A DNA stretch of 64,000 nucleotides, taken from Geomonas subterranea (lineage in GTDB: Bacteria > Desulfobacterota > Desulfuromonadia > Geobacterales > Geobacteraceae). The DNA is taken from NCBI RefSeq assembly GCF_019063845.1, contig NZ_CP077683.1, positions 496,001 to 560,000 of the forward strand, given 5' to 3'. This document shows, one piece after another, positions 50,977 through 59,063 of this stretch. The notes under the pieces are model-generated. The model was not told the DNA's origin. It saw nothing but the letters and a program-made list of their open reading frames with translations, and made no database searches. Within the stretch, counting starts at the first letter, position 1. Each line of letters begins with the position of its first letter. The position numbers and the translations under genes were made by a program.

Positions 50977-51642
50977 ATGGGTCAGATCGATAACGAGTTA
51001 TTCAAGCGGCTGTCGGACGCGGTTGTGGATATGGACGAGGACGAGGCGGTCGCTGCCGCAAACGAGGTGGTCACACGCGGCATCGATGCCTACCAGGCCA
51101 TCGAGAAGGGGCTTTCCGCCGGGATGGAGCGGGCCGGGCAGCTCTTCGACGAGGAGGAGTATTTCATCCCCGAACTCCTCATGTGCTCCGATGCCATGTA
51201 CGCCGGGATGGATGTCCTCAAGCCGCACCTGCGCAGCGACGGCGCTGCCGAGAAGCACAAGGTGGTGATCGGCGTGGTGGAGGGAGACACCCACGACATC
51301 GGGAAGAACCTGGTGAAGATCATGCTGGAGACCTCCGGCTTCGACGTCACCGACCTCGGGCGCGACATCCCGCCGGCCCGTTTCGTGGAAACGGCGAAGG
51401 AGATCGGCGCCAACATCATCGCCCTCTCCACCCTGATGACCACCACCATGGACGGCATGGGCGCCGTGGTGCGTCAGCTTAGCGAGGAGGGGATCCGGGA
51501 CCGCTTCAAGGTCATCGTCGGCGGCGGTCCCATCTCGCAGGGTTTCGCCGATCGGATCGGCGCGGACGGCTATGCGGTGAACGCCGCGGACGCGATCCGC
51601 CTGGCCAGGGCGCTGGTGGCCCCCGCGGAGGCGGCTGCCTGA
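50977..51642 (+). CDS. Methyltransferase corrinoid protein (MtbC/MtaC type)
   Basis: A 221-residue cytoplasmic B12-binding protein. A helical cap (about 10-90, with ELLMCSDAMYAGMDVL) precedes a Rossmann-like cobalamin domain with the lower-ligand motif GDTHDIGKN near residue 107 (DxHxxG) and GGGP near 190. Such proteins carry a methyl group on cobalt between two methyltransferases. The start at 50977 has GGAGG upstream. The stop overlaps the UROD methyltransferase gene (TGATG), its probable partner. Confidence 0.93.
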   Translation: MGQIDNELFKRLSDAVVDMDEDEAVAAANEVVTRGIDAYQAIEKGLSAGMERAGQLFDEEEYFIPELLMCSDAMYAGMDVLKPHLRSDGAAEKHKVVIGVVEGDTHDIGKNLVKIMLETSGFDVTDLGRDIPPARFVETAKEIGANIIALSTLMTTTMDGMGAVVRQLSEEGIRDRFKVIVGGGPISQGFADRIGADGYAVNAADAIRLARALVAPAEAAA

Positions 51643-52688
51643 TGAGCCGCGACCAGATGACACCGCTTGATCGCCTGGCGGCCTACGGCGCAGGCGCACC
51701 TGTCGACCGGCTCCCCTGCGTCCCGATAGTTGGCAACACGGCGGCGCGGGTGATCGGCGTGAAGGTCGGGGACTTCCGTGGCAACGGTGCGTTGATCGCG
51801 CAGGCACAGGTAGCGGCCTACCAGCTCTTCGGCTACGACATCATCAGGATCTTCACCGACCTCTACACCCAGGCCGAGGCGATGGGGGCAAAGGTGAGCT
51901 ACCCGGAGGACGAGACCGCTTTCCTCGCTGCCCCGGCCGTCACCGACCTTGCGGAAATAGAGCGCCTGAGGCCGGCCGATCCGAACCGGGACGGCAACCT
52001 GCCGCAGCACCTTGAGGCGATGCGCCGCGTAGTGGATCAAGTGGGGCACGAGGTGGCGGTGACCGGCGCGGTTACCTGCCCCTTCACCAACGCCTCCTTC
52101 CTGGTGGGAGCCGACAAGCTGGCCCGTCTCATGATGCGCTCGCCCGAGACGGTGCACCACCTGTGCGAAATCTCGCTGCAGACCAACATCGCCTATGCCG
52201 GCGCCATCATCGACGCTGGCTGCACGCCGAGCCTGACCGACGCCATGTCCTCGATGTCCGTGATCAGCCCGCGCCAGTTCAGGGAATTCTCTTTTCCCTA
52301 CCTAAAGCGGCTCATCGACTACGTCCACGGGCGCGACAGGAAGGTCACGCTGCACATCTGCGGCAAGACCTCCGGCATCTGGGAGGCCATGGTCGAGGCA
52401 GGTGCCGACTGTCTCAGCATCGACAACGATGCCGACCTCAGCGAGGCGCGGTTCGCGGTCGGCGACCGGGTGCGTCTGATGGGAAACGTGCACCCCTCCG
52501 AGGTCATGCTGCAAGGAACGCCGGAGACAGTGCGCGCGGCGACGCTCGCCTGTCTTGCCCAAGCGAAGGATACCCCCAAGGGGTTCATCGTCGCCTCCGG
52601 CTGCAGTCTCCCCACCGAGACCCCCTTTGCCAACATCCACGCTATGCTGGACACGGTGCGCGAGGCGGGCTGGCCGGTAAAGATCTGA
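51642..52688 (+). CDS. MtaA/UROD-type corrinoid methyltransferase
   Basis: A 348-residue UROD-superfamily methyltransferase with the zinc motif: LHICGKTS near residue 235 and ASGCSLPT near 320. It is translationally coupled to the corrinoid protein, so it is the best candidate for the enzyme that moves a methyl group to or from that protein. It resembles the pair at 30042-32198. Substrate unknown; thiols such as methanethiol are possible in this setting. Confidence 0.87.
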   Translation: MSRDQMTPLDRLAAYGAGAPVDRLPCVPIVGNTAARVIGVKVGDFRGNGALIAQAQVAAYQLFGYDIIRIFTDLYTQAEAMGAKVSYPEDETAFLAAPAVTDLAEIERLRPADPNRDGNLPQHLEAMRRVVDQVGHEVAVTGAVTCPFTNASFLVGADKLARLMMRSPETVHHLCEISLQTNIAYAGAIIDAGCTPSLTDAMSSMSVISPRQFREFSFPYLKRLIDYVHGRDRKVTLHICGKTSGIWEAMVEAGADCLSIDNDADLSEARFAVGDRVRLMGNVHPSEVMLQGTPETVRAATLACLAQAKDTPKGFIVASGCSLPTETPFANIHAMLDTVREAGWPVKI

Positions 52689-52711
52689 CATCTGAACGTT
52701 TGCGTCCGCGG

Positions 52712-52884
52712 CTCCTCCCCCCGGAGGGGGAGGGGACACTAGGTAGGACGGCAATGAGGCCAGACCCGCCTCCGTCCACTCTCCCCTCGCCCTCCGGGGG
52801 CGGGGAAGACCGCAATGAGGCCAGGCCTTCCTCCGTCCACTCTCCCCTCGCCCTCCGGGAGAGGGGCGGGGGTGAGGGCGATGC
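52712..52884. repeat. C/G-rich intergenic repeats with a 61-bp tandem unit
   Basis: Two near-identical units begin GCAATGAGGCCAG at about 52751 and 52812; each ends with a CTCCCCTCGCCCTCCGGG hairpin. CTCCCCCCGGAGGGGGAGGGG lies before them. No gene is present in the 249-base gap. Confidence 0.65.
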
Positions 52885-52937
52885 AAACTGCGCCAAATCT
52901 CGCCGTCCAGGCAAAACGCTAATAGGAGTAACAGACC

Positions 52938-53969
52938 ATGAGCCTCAGCCCAAAAGAGCGGCTGCTCGACACCCTCGCCAAAAAGAAGGTCGACCGCCCG
53001 CCGGTCGTCTGCACCGGCGGCATGATGAACGCCGCCATCGTCGACGTCATGAACCGCACCGGCCACACCCTCCCGGAAGGGCACTTCCGGTCCGACCTGA
53101 TGGCCGAGCTTGCCACCGACGTCAACCACGACACCGGCTTCGAGAACTTCGGCATCCCGTTCTGCATGACGGTGGAGGCCGAGGTTCTCGGCAGCGAGAT
53201 CGACTTCGGCACCCTTGCCTGCGAGCCCAAGATCGCGCGCGAGCCTTTCGCCTCGAACGCCCAGGTCCAGTTTCGCGACATCGACAGGATGCTCGACTCC
53301 GGGCGCATCCGGCAGGTGGCCGAGGCGGCCCTCCTTTTGAGCCGCGCCAACCCCGACGTGCCCGTCATCGGCAGCATCACCGGCCCGGTCAGCACCGCCG
53401 CTTCCATCGTCGATCCCATGGCCTTTCTGAAGGAACTGCATAAAAAACGGGAAGATTCCCACCGCGTGCTCGACTACGTGAGCGATTTCCTCATCTCGTT
53501 CGCCCGCCTGCTGGTCGACGGCGGCGCCAGCGCCATCTGCATCGGCGACCCGACCGCCACCGGTGAGATTCTCGGGCCGCGCCTGTTCCAGGAGTACGCC
53601 GTCACCTACCTGAACAAGGTCATCGACGGCATTCACGCCACTGGTGTCCCGGTCCTGGTGCATATCTGCGGCGAGATGAAGGCGGTCAAGCCCTCCATTC
53701 CTCAACTGCACAGCGACGCCATCAGCACCGACGCCTTCGTGAACCTGAAGCTCCTGAAAGAGGAATACCCGCAGCTCACCACCATGGGGAACCTGAGCAC
53801 TTTCCTCCTGGAGCTCGGGGAGCCGGACAAGGTCTCGCGCCACACGGCGGGGCTCGTGCGCGACGGCATCGACATCATCTCCCCCGCTTGCGGGCTGAGC
53901 ACCGCCTCCTCGATCAGGAACATCCAGGCCATGACCCAGACGGTGAAGGACGGAGGGCGCGGATGGTAA
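52938..53969 (+). CDS. MtaA/MtbA-type methyltransferase (UROD superfamily)
   Basis: A 343-residue UROD-superfamily protein, more diverged from the other three. It begins SPKERLLDTLAKKKVDRPPVV and has VHICGEMKAV near residue 237 and SPACGLST near 312 as the HxC...C zinc motif. It also carries GSITGPVSTAASIVDPM near residue 139. It probably acts at the other end of the methyl transfer, opposite the enzyme at 51642. The stop overlaps the reactivase gene by seven bases. Confidence 0.87.
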   Translation: MSLSPKERLLDTLAKKKVDRPPVVCTGGMMNAAIVDVMNRTGHTLPEGHFRSDLMAELATDVNHDTGFENFGIPFCMTVEAEVLGSEIDFGTLACEPKIAREPFASNAQVQFRDIDRMLDSGRIRQVAEAALLLSRANPDVPVIGSITGPVSTAASIVDPMAFLKELHKKREDSHRVLDYVSDFLISFARLLVDGGASAICIGDPTATGEILGPRLFQEYAVTYLNKVIDGIHATGVPVLVHICGEMKAVKPSIPQLHSDAISTDAFVNLKLLKEEYPQLTTMGNLSTFLLELGEPDKVSRHTAGLVRDGIDIISPACGLSTASSIRNIQAMTQTVKDGGRGW

Positions 53970-55636
53970 CGGTTCTATTTCTTCCCGACGATAAACGAGC
54001 CACGGTTTCCAAGGGCTCTACCATTCTGGAGGCCGCCCGTGCAGCCGGAGTGACCATCGATTCCCCCTGCAACGGTGCGGTGGTCTGCGGCAAGTGCGCG
54101 GTGACCCTGCCTTCCCACGATCTCGACAAGGTGGTCGAAAAAGGAGCGCACCGGCTTCCGGCGGGAGAAAGGAGCCGCGGGCAGGTGCTTGCTTGCGCAG
54201 CCGAGGTCCACGGCAACATCGCGGTGCTGGTTCCCGAGGGGCCTTCGCTGCGTGATTTCAAGATAGCCAGCCACGGCGAGGCTTGCACTGTCGATCTCGC
54301 CCCACACATCGTCAAGGAGTACCGGCCGGATCTGGGCGTGACGCGCGTGCTGGGCGGCGGAGCAGTGTTGACCGAAGAGGAGGGCGATACTGCCGGCGAG
54401 TGCTACGGCGTGGTGGTCGACATCGGCACCACCACCCTCGTGGTCGCGCTGGTGGACCTGACAACCGGGACTCAACTGGGGGCCGCTTCGTCCCTCAACC
54501 CGCAAAGCCGCCACGCCCAGGACGTGCTGTCGCGCATCAAGATGGGGTCGGAAGGGCGCGGGCTGGAGGAGTTGAGAAGCGGCGTCATCGGGGAGATCAA
54601 CGCGCTCATCGATCAGGTCGCTGGTGACTCGGGGGTAAGACGGGACCGGATCTACGAGGTGATCTTCAGTGGCAACACCTGCATGCTACACTTGGCCGCC
54701 GGGGTCGATCCCGCGCCGCTCGGCAAGTATCCCTACACCTCCACGCTCGCCTGCGCCGCCTGGCTCCCCGCGCAGGCGACCGGCATCGACATCGCGCACG
54801 GCGGGCTCATCTACCTACCACCGATCATCTCCGGCTACATCGGCGCCGACATCACCGCGGGGCTGCAGGCGGTCCGGCTGCACGAAAGCGAGGAGACCGT
54901 CCTCTTCGTGGATATCGGCACCAACGGCGAAATGGCTTTGTGCCGCGACGGGAAGATCTGGGCCACCTCGACCGCGGCCGGCCCGGCCTTCGAGGGTATG
55001 AACATCCGCTTTGGCATGAGGGCAGGGGAGGGGGCCATAGAGCGCTGCAGCGTCCAGCCCGACGGCTCCCTTGAGATCCGGACCATCGCTGGGGCGGAGG
55101 CTGTCGGCATCTGCGGCTCGGGCCTGATGGATGTAGTCGCCGAGCTTGTGGCCCACGGCCTGGTGGGAAAAAACGGTAAGTTCGTCAAGCCGGACGCGGC
55201 CGCAATCCACCCGAAGCTGGCCGAGCGCCTGGTGGAGCGGGACGGCAAGCCGTCGTTCCTGCTCACCGAGAAAGTCTGGTTGACCCAAAAGGACGTGCGC
55301 CAGGTGCAGCTCGCCAAGGGGGCGATCCGGGCCGGGGTGGAATTTCTGCTGCGCGAGGCCTCGGTCCCGGTAGCGGAACTGCAGCGGGTCCTGATCGCCG
55401 GCTCTTTCGGCTATCATCTGACCGCCGAAAGCCTGACCACCATCGGGCTCTTGCCGGCCGGCACCTCCGGGCGGATCCGGTTCGTGGGCAACACCGCCAA
55501 AAGCGGAGGGGAAGCGTTCCTCCTCAACGCCGTCTCGCGCCGGGAGATGAGCGATCTGGTCGAGCAGGTGCAGGTCGTGGAGTTGGCCAACTGCAAGGAC
55601 TTTGACAAGGTTTTCGTGGAAGCACTTTCCTTTTGA
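53963..55636 (+). CDS. RACo-type corrinoid activation/regeneration protein
   Basis: A 557-residue reductive activator of corrinoid proteins. The N-terminal 2Fe-2S ferredoxin domain has CNGAVVCGKC near residues 34-43 and a fourth Cys near 77 (LACAAE). A linker follows, then an ASKHA ATPase domain with VVDIGTTTLVVAL near 153 and FVDIGTNGEMAL near 315. These proteins use ATP and an electron to return inactive Co(II) to Co(I). Its presence confirms that the corrinoid protein at 50977 works in a cycle. It ends the long operon. Confidence 0.92.
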   Translation: MVTVLFLPDDKRATVSKGSTILEAARAAGVTIDSPCNGAVVCGKCAVTLPSHDLDKVVEKGAHRLPAGERSRGQVLACAAEVHGNIAVLVPEGPSLRDFKIASHGEACTVDLAPHIVKEYRPDLGVTRVLGGGAVLTEEEGDTAGECYGVVVDIGTTTLVVALVDLTTGTQLGAASSLNPQSRHAQDVLSRIKMGSEGRGLEELRSGVIGEINALIDQVAGDSGVRRDRIYEVIFSGNTCMLHLAAGVDPAPLGKYPYTSTLACAAWLPAQATGIDIAHGGLIYLPPIISGYIGADITAGLQAVRLHESEETVLFVDIGTNGEMALCRDGKIWATSTAAGPAFEGMNIRFGMRAGEGAIERCSVQPDGSLEIRTIAGAEAVGICGSGLMDVVAELVAHGLVGKNGKFVKPDAAAIHPKLAERLVERDGKPSFLLTEKVWLTQKDVRQVQLAKGAIRAGVEFLLREASVPVAELQRVLIAGSFGYHLTAESLTTIGLLPAGTSGRIRFVGNTAKSGGEAFLLNAVSRREMSDLVEQVQVVELANCKDFDKVFVEALSF

Positions 55637-55658
55637 GTGCTGTCAAGTGATGGCTAGA

Positions 55659-55673
55659 CTATAAAACTTATAG
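55659..55673. promoter_or_regulatory. Palindromic activator-type operator, copy 3
   Basis: CTATAAAACTTATAG, a perfect CTATAA/TTATAG palindrome with a three-base centre. It ends 16 bp before the -35 box at 55690, with the same geometry as the copies at 29299 and 40583. Confidence 0.65.
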
Positions 55674-55689
55674 ACTAAATATTTTTATA

Positions 55690-55718
55690 TTGACTCCAGC
55701 AGCAGCCGGTGCTATGTT
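55690..55718 (+). promoter_or_regulatory. Sigma70-like promoter of the 55833-59606 operon
   Basis: TTGACT (55690-55695), exact 17-bp spacer, TATGTT (55713-55718). The operator is upstream and attenuator copy F is downstream. Confidence 0.72.
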
Positions 55719-55744
55719 TTCCCCCACAGTTCAATAGTGGTGGC

Positions 55745-55806
55745 TGACCAGAGACACTGGAGGCCAGGCAAGTACGGTGATGACACCGACTCGCCTGGCC
55801 TTTTTT
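55745..55806 (+). promoter_or_regulatory. Leader attenuator element, copy F
   Basis: CCAG-AGACA-CTGG hairpin (55748-55760) abutting AGGCCAGGC...GCCTGGCCT (55761-55801) with an inner CGGTG/CACCG stem, then TTTTTT. It lies 26 bases before the binding-protein ATG. Confidence 0.82.
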
Positions 55807-55832
55807 ATTTCCCACAGAAAAAGGAGCACGAG

Positions 55833-56867
55833 ATGAGATCTGCATGGAAAAGATTGCTGTTGCTAGCTGTTGCAGCCCTGGGATTGGCGGCGCAGGCTGA
55901 CGCCGCCGTTGCCAAGACCAAGCTGAAGGTCGGCTATGCGCCGGGAGGGGGCAGCGTGCTCACCTTTCTGGCGCAGGACCAGAAGCTGTTCGAGAGGGAA
56001 GGAGTCGAGGTGGAACTGGTGCAGTTCGCCAGCTCCTCCGACGGGCTCAACGCGTTGAACAGCGGCAAGATCGACATCGGTGTCTCCTTCGGCACCGCCG
56101 GGCCGCTTACCTTCATTTCCAAGGGGAGCGACTTTTCCATCATCGGAGGGCACCTTTCCGGCGGCCACCCCGTGATCGCGCTGCCGGGAAAGGCACAGCA
56201 GTTTAAGACCATCGGCGATTTCCGCGGCAAGACCGTTGCCACCCCCCGCATCTACACCGCGGACATAGTCTGGCGCGGCGCCCTCAAACGCGCAGGGCTC
56301 GACCCCAATAAAGACGTCAAGATCATCGAACTGAAGAATCCCGCTGCGGTTTTGGAAGCGGTCAAGGCTGGCAAAGCGGATGTAGGTATCGGCGCCTCCT
56401 CCATCCTCTTGAAGGCAAAGGAGTCCGGCGTCGCTGTCGTCGGGTGGAGCAACTACTTCTTTCCCCAGCACCCCTGCTGCCGCATCGTGGCCAGAGGGAA
56501 GGCGGTCAAGGAGGATCCCGACGCCTACCGTGCTTTCCTGAGGGCCATCCTGCAAGCAGAAAAGATCAAGACCGAGAAACCGGACCTGGCGGTGGAGGTG
56601 AACAAGCGGGTCCTGAACCTCGACGACAAGATGGCCCGTGAGTTCACCCTGGAGCCCCACCAGGAAACTCACGCCGACCCAAACCGGAAGGGGATCGCGC
56701 AGATGTGGCATGACATGAAAAGCATCGACTACGTGGAAGGGGACATCGACCTGAACCGCTACGTGAACGTCGACCTCTATCGCGACGCCCTGAAGGAGTT
56801 ACAGCGGCGTAATCCCAAGGACAAGTTCTACCGCGAGGCGAAGAGACGCTTCGAACGTCAGAACTGA
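55833..56867 (+). CDS. ABC substrate-binding protein with Cys-Cys-Arg motif
   Basis: A 344-residue exported NMT1/SsuA-type binding protein: signal peptide to about residue 25, LKVGYAPGGGSVLTFLAQDQKLFEREGV, GKIDIGVSFGTAGPLTF, and HPCCRIVARG near residue 212. It belongs with the proteins at 44064 and 45125 by the CCR motif, but YAPGGGSVLTF in the first binding loop differs, hinting at another ligand. AAAAGGAG precedes the ATG. The permease follows, but no ATPase gene does. Confidence 0.85.
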   Translation: MRSAWKRLLLLAVAALGLAAQADAAVAKTKLKVGYAPGGGSVLTFLAQDQKLFEREGVEVELVQFASSSDGLNALNSGKIDIGVSFGTAGPLTFISKGSDFSIIGGHLSGGHPVIALPGKAQQFKTIGDFRGKTVATPRIYTADIVWRGALKRAGLDPNKDVKIIELKNPAAVLEAVKAGKADVGIGASSILLKAKESGVAVVGWSNYFFPQHPCCRIVARGKAVKEDPDAYRAFLRAILQAEKIKTEKPDLAVEVNKRVLNLDDKMAREFTLEPHQETHADPNRKGIAQMWHDMKSIDYVEGDIDLNRYVNVDLYRDALKELQRRNPKDKFYREAKRRFERQN

Positions 56868-56878
56868 GGCGCATCATC

Positions 56879-57640
56879 ATGGTTGCACATCTGATCAAAC
56901 GATACAGCGGCCCGGCGGCAGTGACCCTGCTGCTGGTGCTGCTCTTCGAAGCCGCCACCGACTGGTCCGGCTGGCTTGAGCCGGTCCTTTTCCCCGGTCT
57001 CTCGAAGATCCTGCCGGCCTTCGGCAAATCGCTGCCCAAACTGGTTCTGGGCTTTGGCAACTCCATGGGAATGCTGGTGCCGAGCTACTTCCTGGCGCTG
57101 GCTTTGGGCGTCGGCGGCGGCTTGGTGGTTGGCTCCTCGAACTTTTTGCGCGGGCTGCTCATGCCGGTCTTTCGCGGGGTGAGCCCGATTCCGCCCACCA
57201 TGCTGATCCCGTATGCCATCGCCGTTTTGCCGACCTTCTGGCTCTCCTCGGCCTTCATCATCTTCGCCGGCGCCTTCTGGCCCATCCTGATGGGGACCAT
57301 TCACGGCGTGGTGCACCTGGAGGAGCGCTATATCGAAAACGCCAGGACCTTGGGACTTGGCGGCTTCCGGCTTTATCGCAACGTCATCCTCCCGGGCGCT
57401 CTCCCGATGATCTTCAGCGGTGCCGGAATGGCGCTGGTCTTCAGCTTCATCCTCCTGACCGTCGCCGAGATGTTCGGAGCCAAGTCCGGCATGGGGCACT
57501 TCATCCAATACAACGCCGATTTCTCCGATTATCCCAAGGTCCTGGCCGGTATGCTCTTCATGTCGCTGGTCATCATCCTGATCATGGAAATCTTCGACCT
57601 GGTGCAGCGCCGCGTGCTGCATTGGACTGGCAAACGCTGA
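56879..57640 (+). CDS. ABC transporter permease, SsuC/TauC type
   Basis: A 253-residue inner-membrane permease of standard length: a first helix near residues 13-25, the core from about 60, EAA loop around ENARTLGLGGFRLYRNVILPGALP near residue 154, and GAKSGMGHFIQYNADF near 200. It is similar to the permease at 46182 (DFSDYPKVL vs DFADYQRVV at the same place). It needs an ATPase encoded elsewhere, probably the one at 42300. Confidence 0.87.
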   Translation: MVAHLIKRYSGPAAVTLLLVLLFEAATDWSGWLEPVLFPGLSKILPAFGKSLPKLVLGFGNSMGMLVPSYFLALALGVGGGLVVGSSNFLRGLLMPVFRGVSPIPPTMLIPYAIAVLPTFWLSSAFIIFAGAFWPILMGTIHGVVHLEERYIENARTLGLGGFRLYRNVILPGALPMIFSGAGMALVFSFILLTVAEMFGAKSGMGHFIQYNADFSDYPKVLAGMLFMSLVIILIMEIFDLVQRRVLHWTGKR

Positions 57641-57651
57641 CGAGGCAACCG

Positions 57652-59025
57652 ATGAGCGCTAACAACGACACCAGCAAGTCCCTGTTTGAAAACGAGATCC
57701 CCAAGTGGGGCGAGCCCTATCCGAGGAAACTGGACCGGCAGTCCGTGCTGGAGGCACTGACCGACTACATCCTGGGCGTCAACTTTCGCGGCTACCGGCC
57801 GGACTTCCGCAAGGTGCTTGCGGTACGCAGCAGCGACCGCACCGCGACCCTGCGCAACTTCGCGCCGCCGCTGCGGCAGGAGGTCTACTACTTCATCGAG
57901 GGTGAGATCTTTGCCGAGGTAGGCACCACCAAGCTGGGGGAAGGAGAGTCCCCCGCCGAACTGGCAGCCCGGCTTGTGGAGGAAGTCTACGAGCAGCTCT
58001 ATATCTGGGTGGCCTACGATCTCACCAAGGGCTCTCCCCCCGGATTCCGAAAGCCCTTCGACCATCCCCCCATCGTCAAGGGATCCCTCCATGCAAATCC
58101 GGAGCAGGTGACGCGGGACGCGGCTCGCCGCGAGGGTGTGAATCCCGGCTTCTACCTTCCCGACCCTGCTCCGCCGTCAAGGGCGGAGACGGCGGGGGAG
58201 GACGACGTCGCGCTGGAGGAAGTGCTGAACCACGTGAGTCACCTGGTGCGCACGGACTTCCGCAATGCGCTTCCGGAAGGGGACAACCCGCCCATCTGGG
58301 ACCTCCCCCTGATCGGCGTCGCCTCGGCAGAAGATCCGCTCTTCGAGCGCTTTCAGGACCCGGAGGTGGTTGGTCCGATGCACCGGCTGCCGCAGGAGTG
58401 GCTTCCCGGCGCCCGCTCCATCATCAGCGTCTTTCTTCCCTTCACCGGGCACATCACCGAGCACTACGGGAGGGAGCAGCGCTACTCGGCCATCGAATTT
58501 TCCTCCGGGAAATGGAACGGCTCCAAGTTCCTGAACGTGGTGCGGCGCTTGCTGATCCGGTTCGTAGAGCGTCACGGGGGGAGGGCGGTCGCGCCCAACA
58601 TCGACCCGCGCTACGATTCCGACGGGTGGCGCCCGTTCTGGTCCGAGCGGCACACCGCCTTCGCCGCGGGCCTCGGCACCTTCGGGCTGCACCAGAACTT
58701 CATCTCCGAAAAAGGCGCTCTGGGGCGACTTTGCAGCGTGATCACGGACTTGGAGCTCACTCCGACGCCACGCCCTTACACCGATGTCTACCACTACTGT
58801 CTCTACGCTTTCGACGGGAGTTGTGACGCCTGCATCAGGCGCTGCCCGACGGGAGCGATAACCAGTACCGGCAAGATACCGGGGCGCTGCGAGACCCACG
58901 GCAACAAGGAACACTTTGCCGCCTGGAACTACGGCTCCTGCGGGCACTGTTCCACCCTCATCCCATGTGCCCGGGAGATCCCGCCCCGGATCAGGAAAAC
59001 ACTTTCCCTCAAGCCGCGGCCGTGA
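57652..59025 (+). CDS. QueG-like Fe-S protein with N-terminal extension
   Basis: A 457-residue cytoplasmic protein. The C-terminal part from about residue 200 resembles epoxyqueuosine reductase (QueG)/reductive-dehalogenase relatives: WLPGARSIISVFLPF, AAGLGTFGLHQNFISEKGALGRLCSVI, then Fe-S cysteines CDACIRRCPTG near 396 and CGHCSTLIPC near 431. QueG uses cobalamin and 4Fe-4S clusters. The first 190 residues form an extra domain I do not recognise (DFRKVLAVRSSDRTATLRNF; EVYYFIEGEIFAEVGTTKLG). In a corrinoid-rich setting a B12-dependent reductive step on an imported compound is plausible. Confidence 0.75.
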   Translation: MSANNDTSKSLFENEIPKWGEPYPRKLDRQSVLEALTDYILGVNFRGYRPDFRKVLAVRSSDRTATLRNFAPPLRQEVYYFIEGEIFAEVGTTKLGEGESPAELAARLVEEVYEQLYIWVAYDLTKGSPPGFRKPFDHPPIVKGSLHANPEQVTRDAARREGVNPGFYLPDPAPPSRAETAGEDDVALEEVLNHVSHLVRTDFRNALPEGDNPPIWDLPLIGVASAEDPLFERFQDPEVVGPMHRLPQEWLPGARSIISVFLPFTGHITEHYGREQRYSAIEFSSGKWNGSKFLNVVRRLLIRFVERHGGRAVAPNIDPRYDSDGWRPFWSERHTAFAAGLGTFGLHQNFISEKGALGRLCSVITDLELTPTPRPYTDVYHYCLYAFDGSCDACIRRCPTGAITSTGKIPGRCETHGNKEHFAAWNYGSCGHCSTLIPCAREIPPRIRKTLSLKPRP

Positions 59026-59063
59026 CCGGTTGATCCGCTGTCACCGCCGTATCAGGAGCATAT

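Noticed and set aside
40801..52884. C/G-rich repeats considered as CRISPR
   Set aside because: There are no regularly spaced identical repeats with unique spacers and no cas genes; the units are palindromic intergenic repeats.
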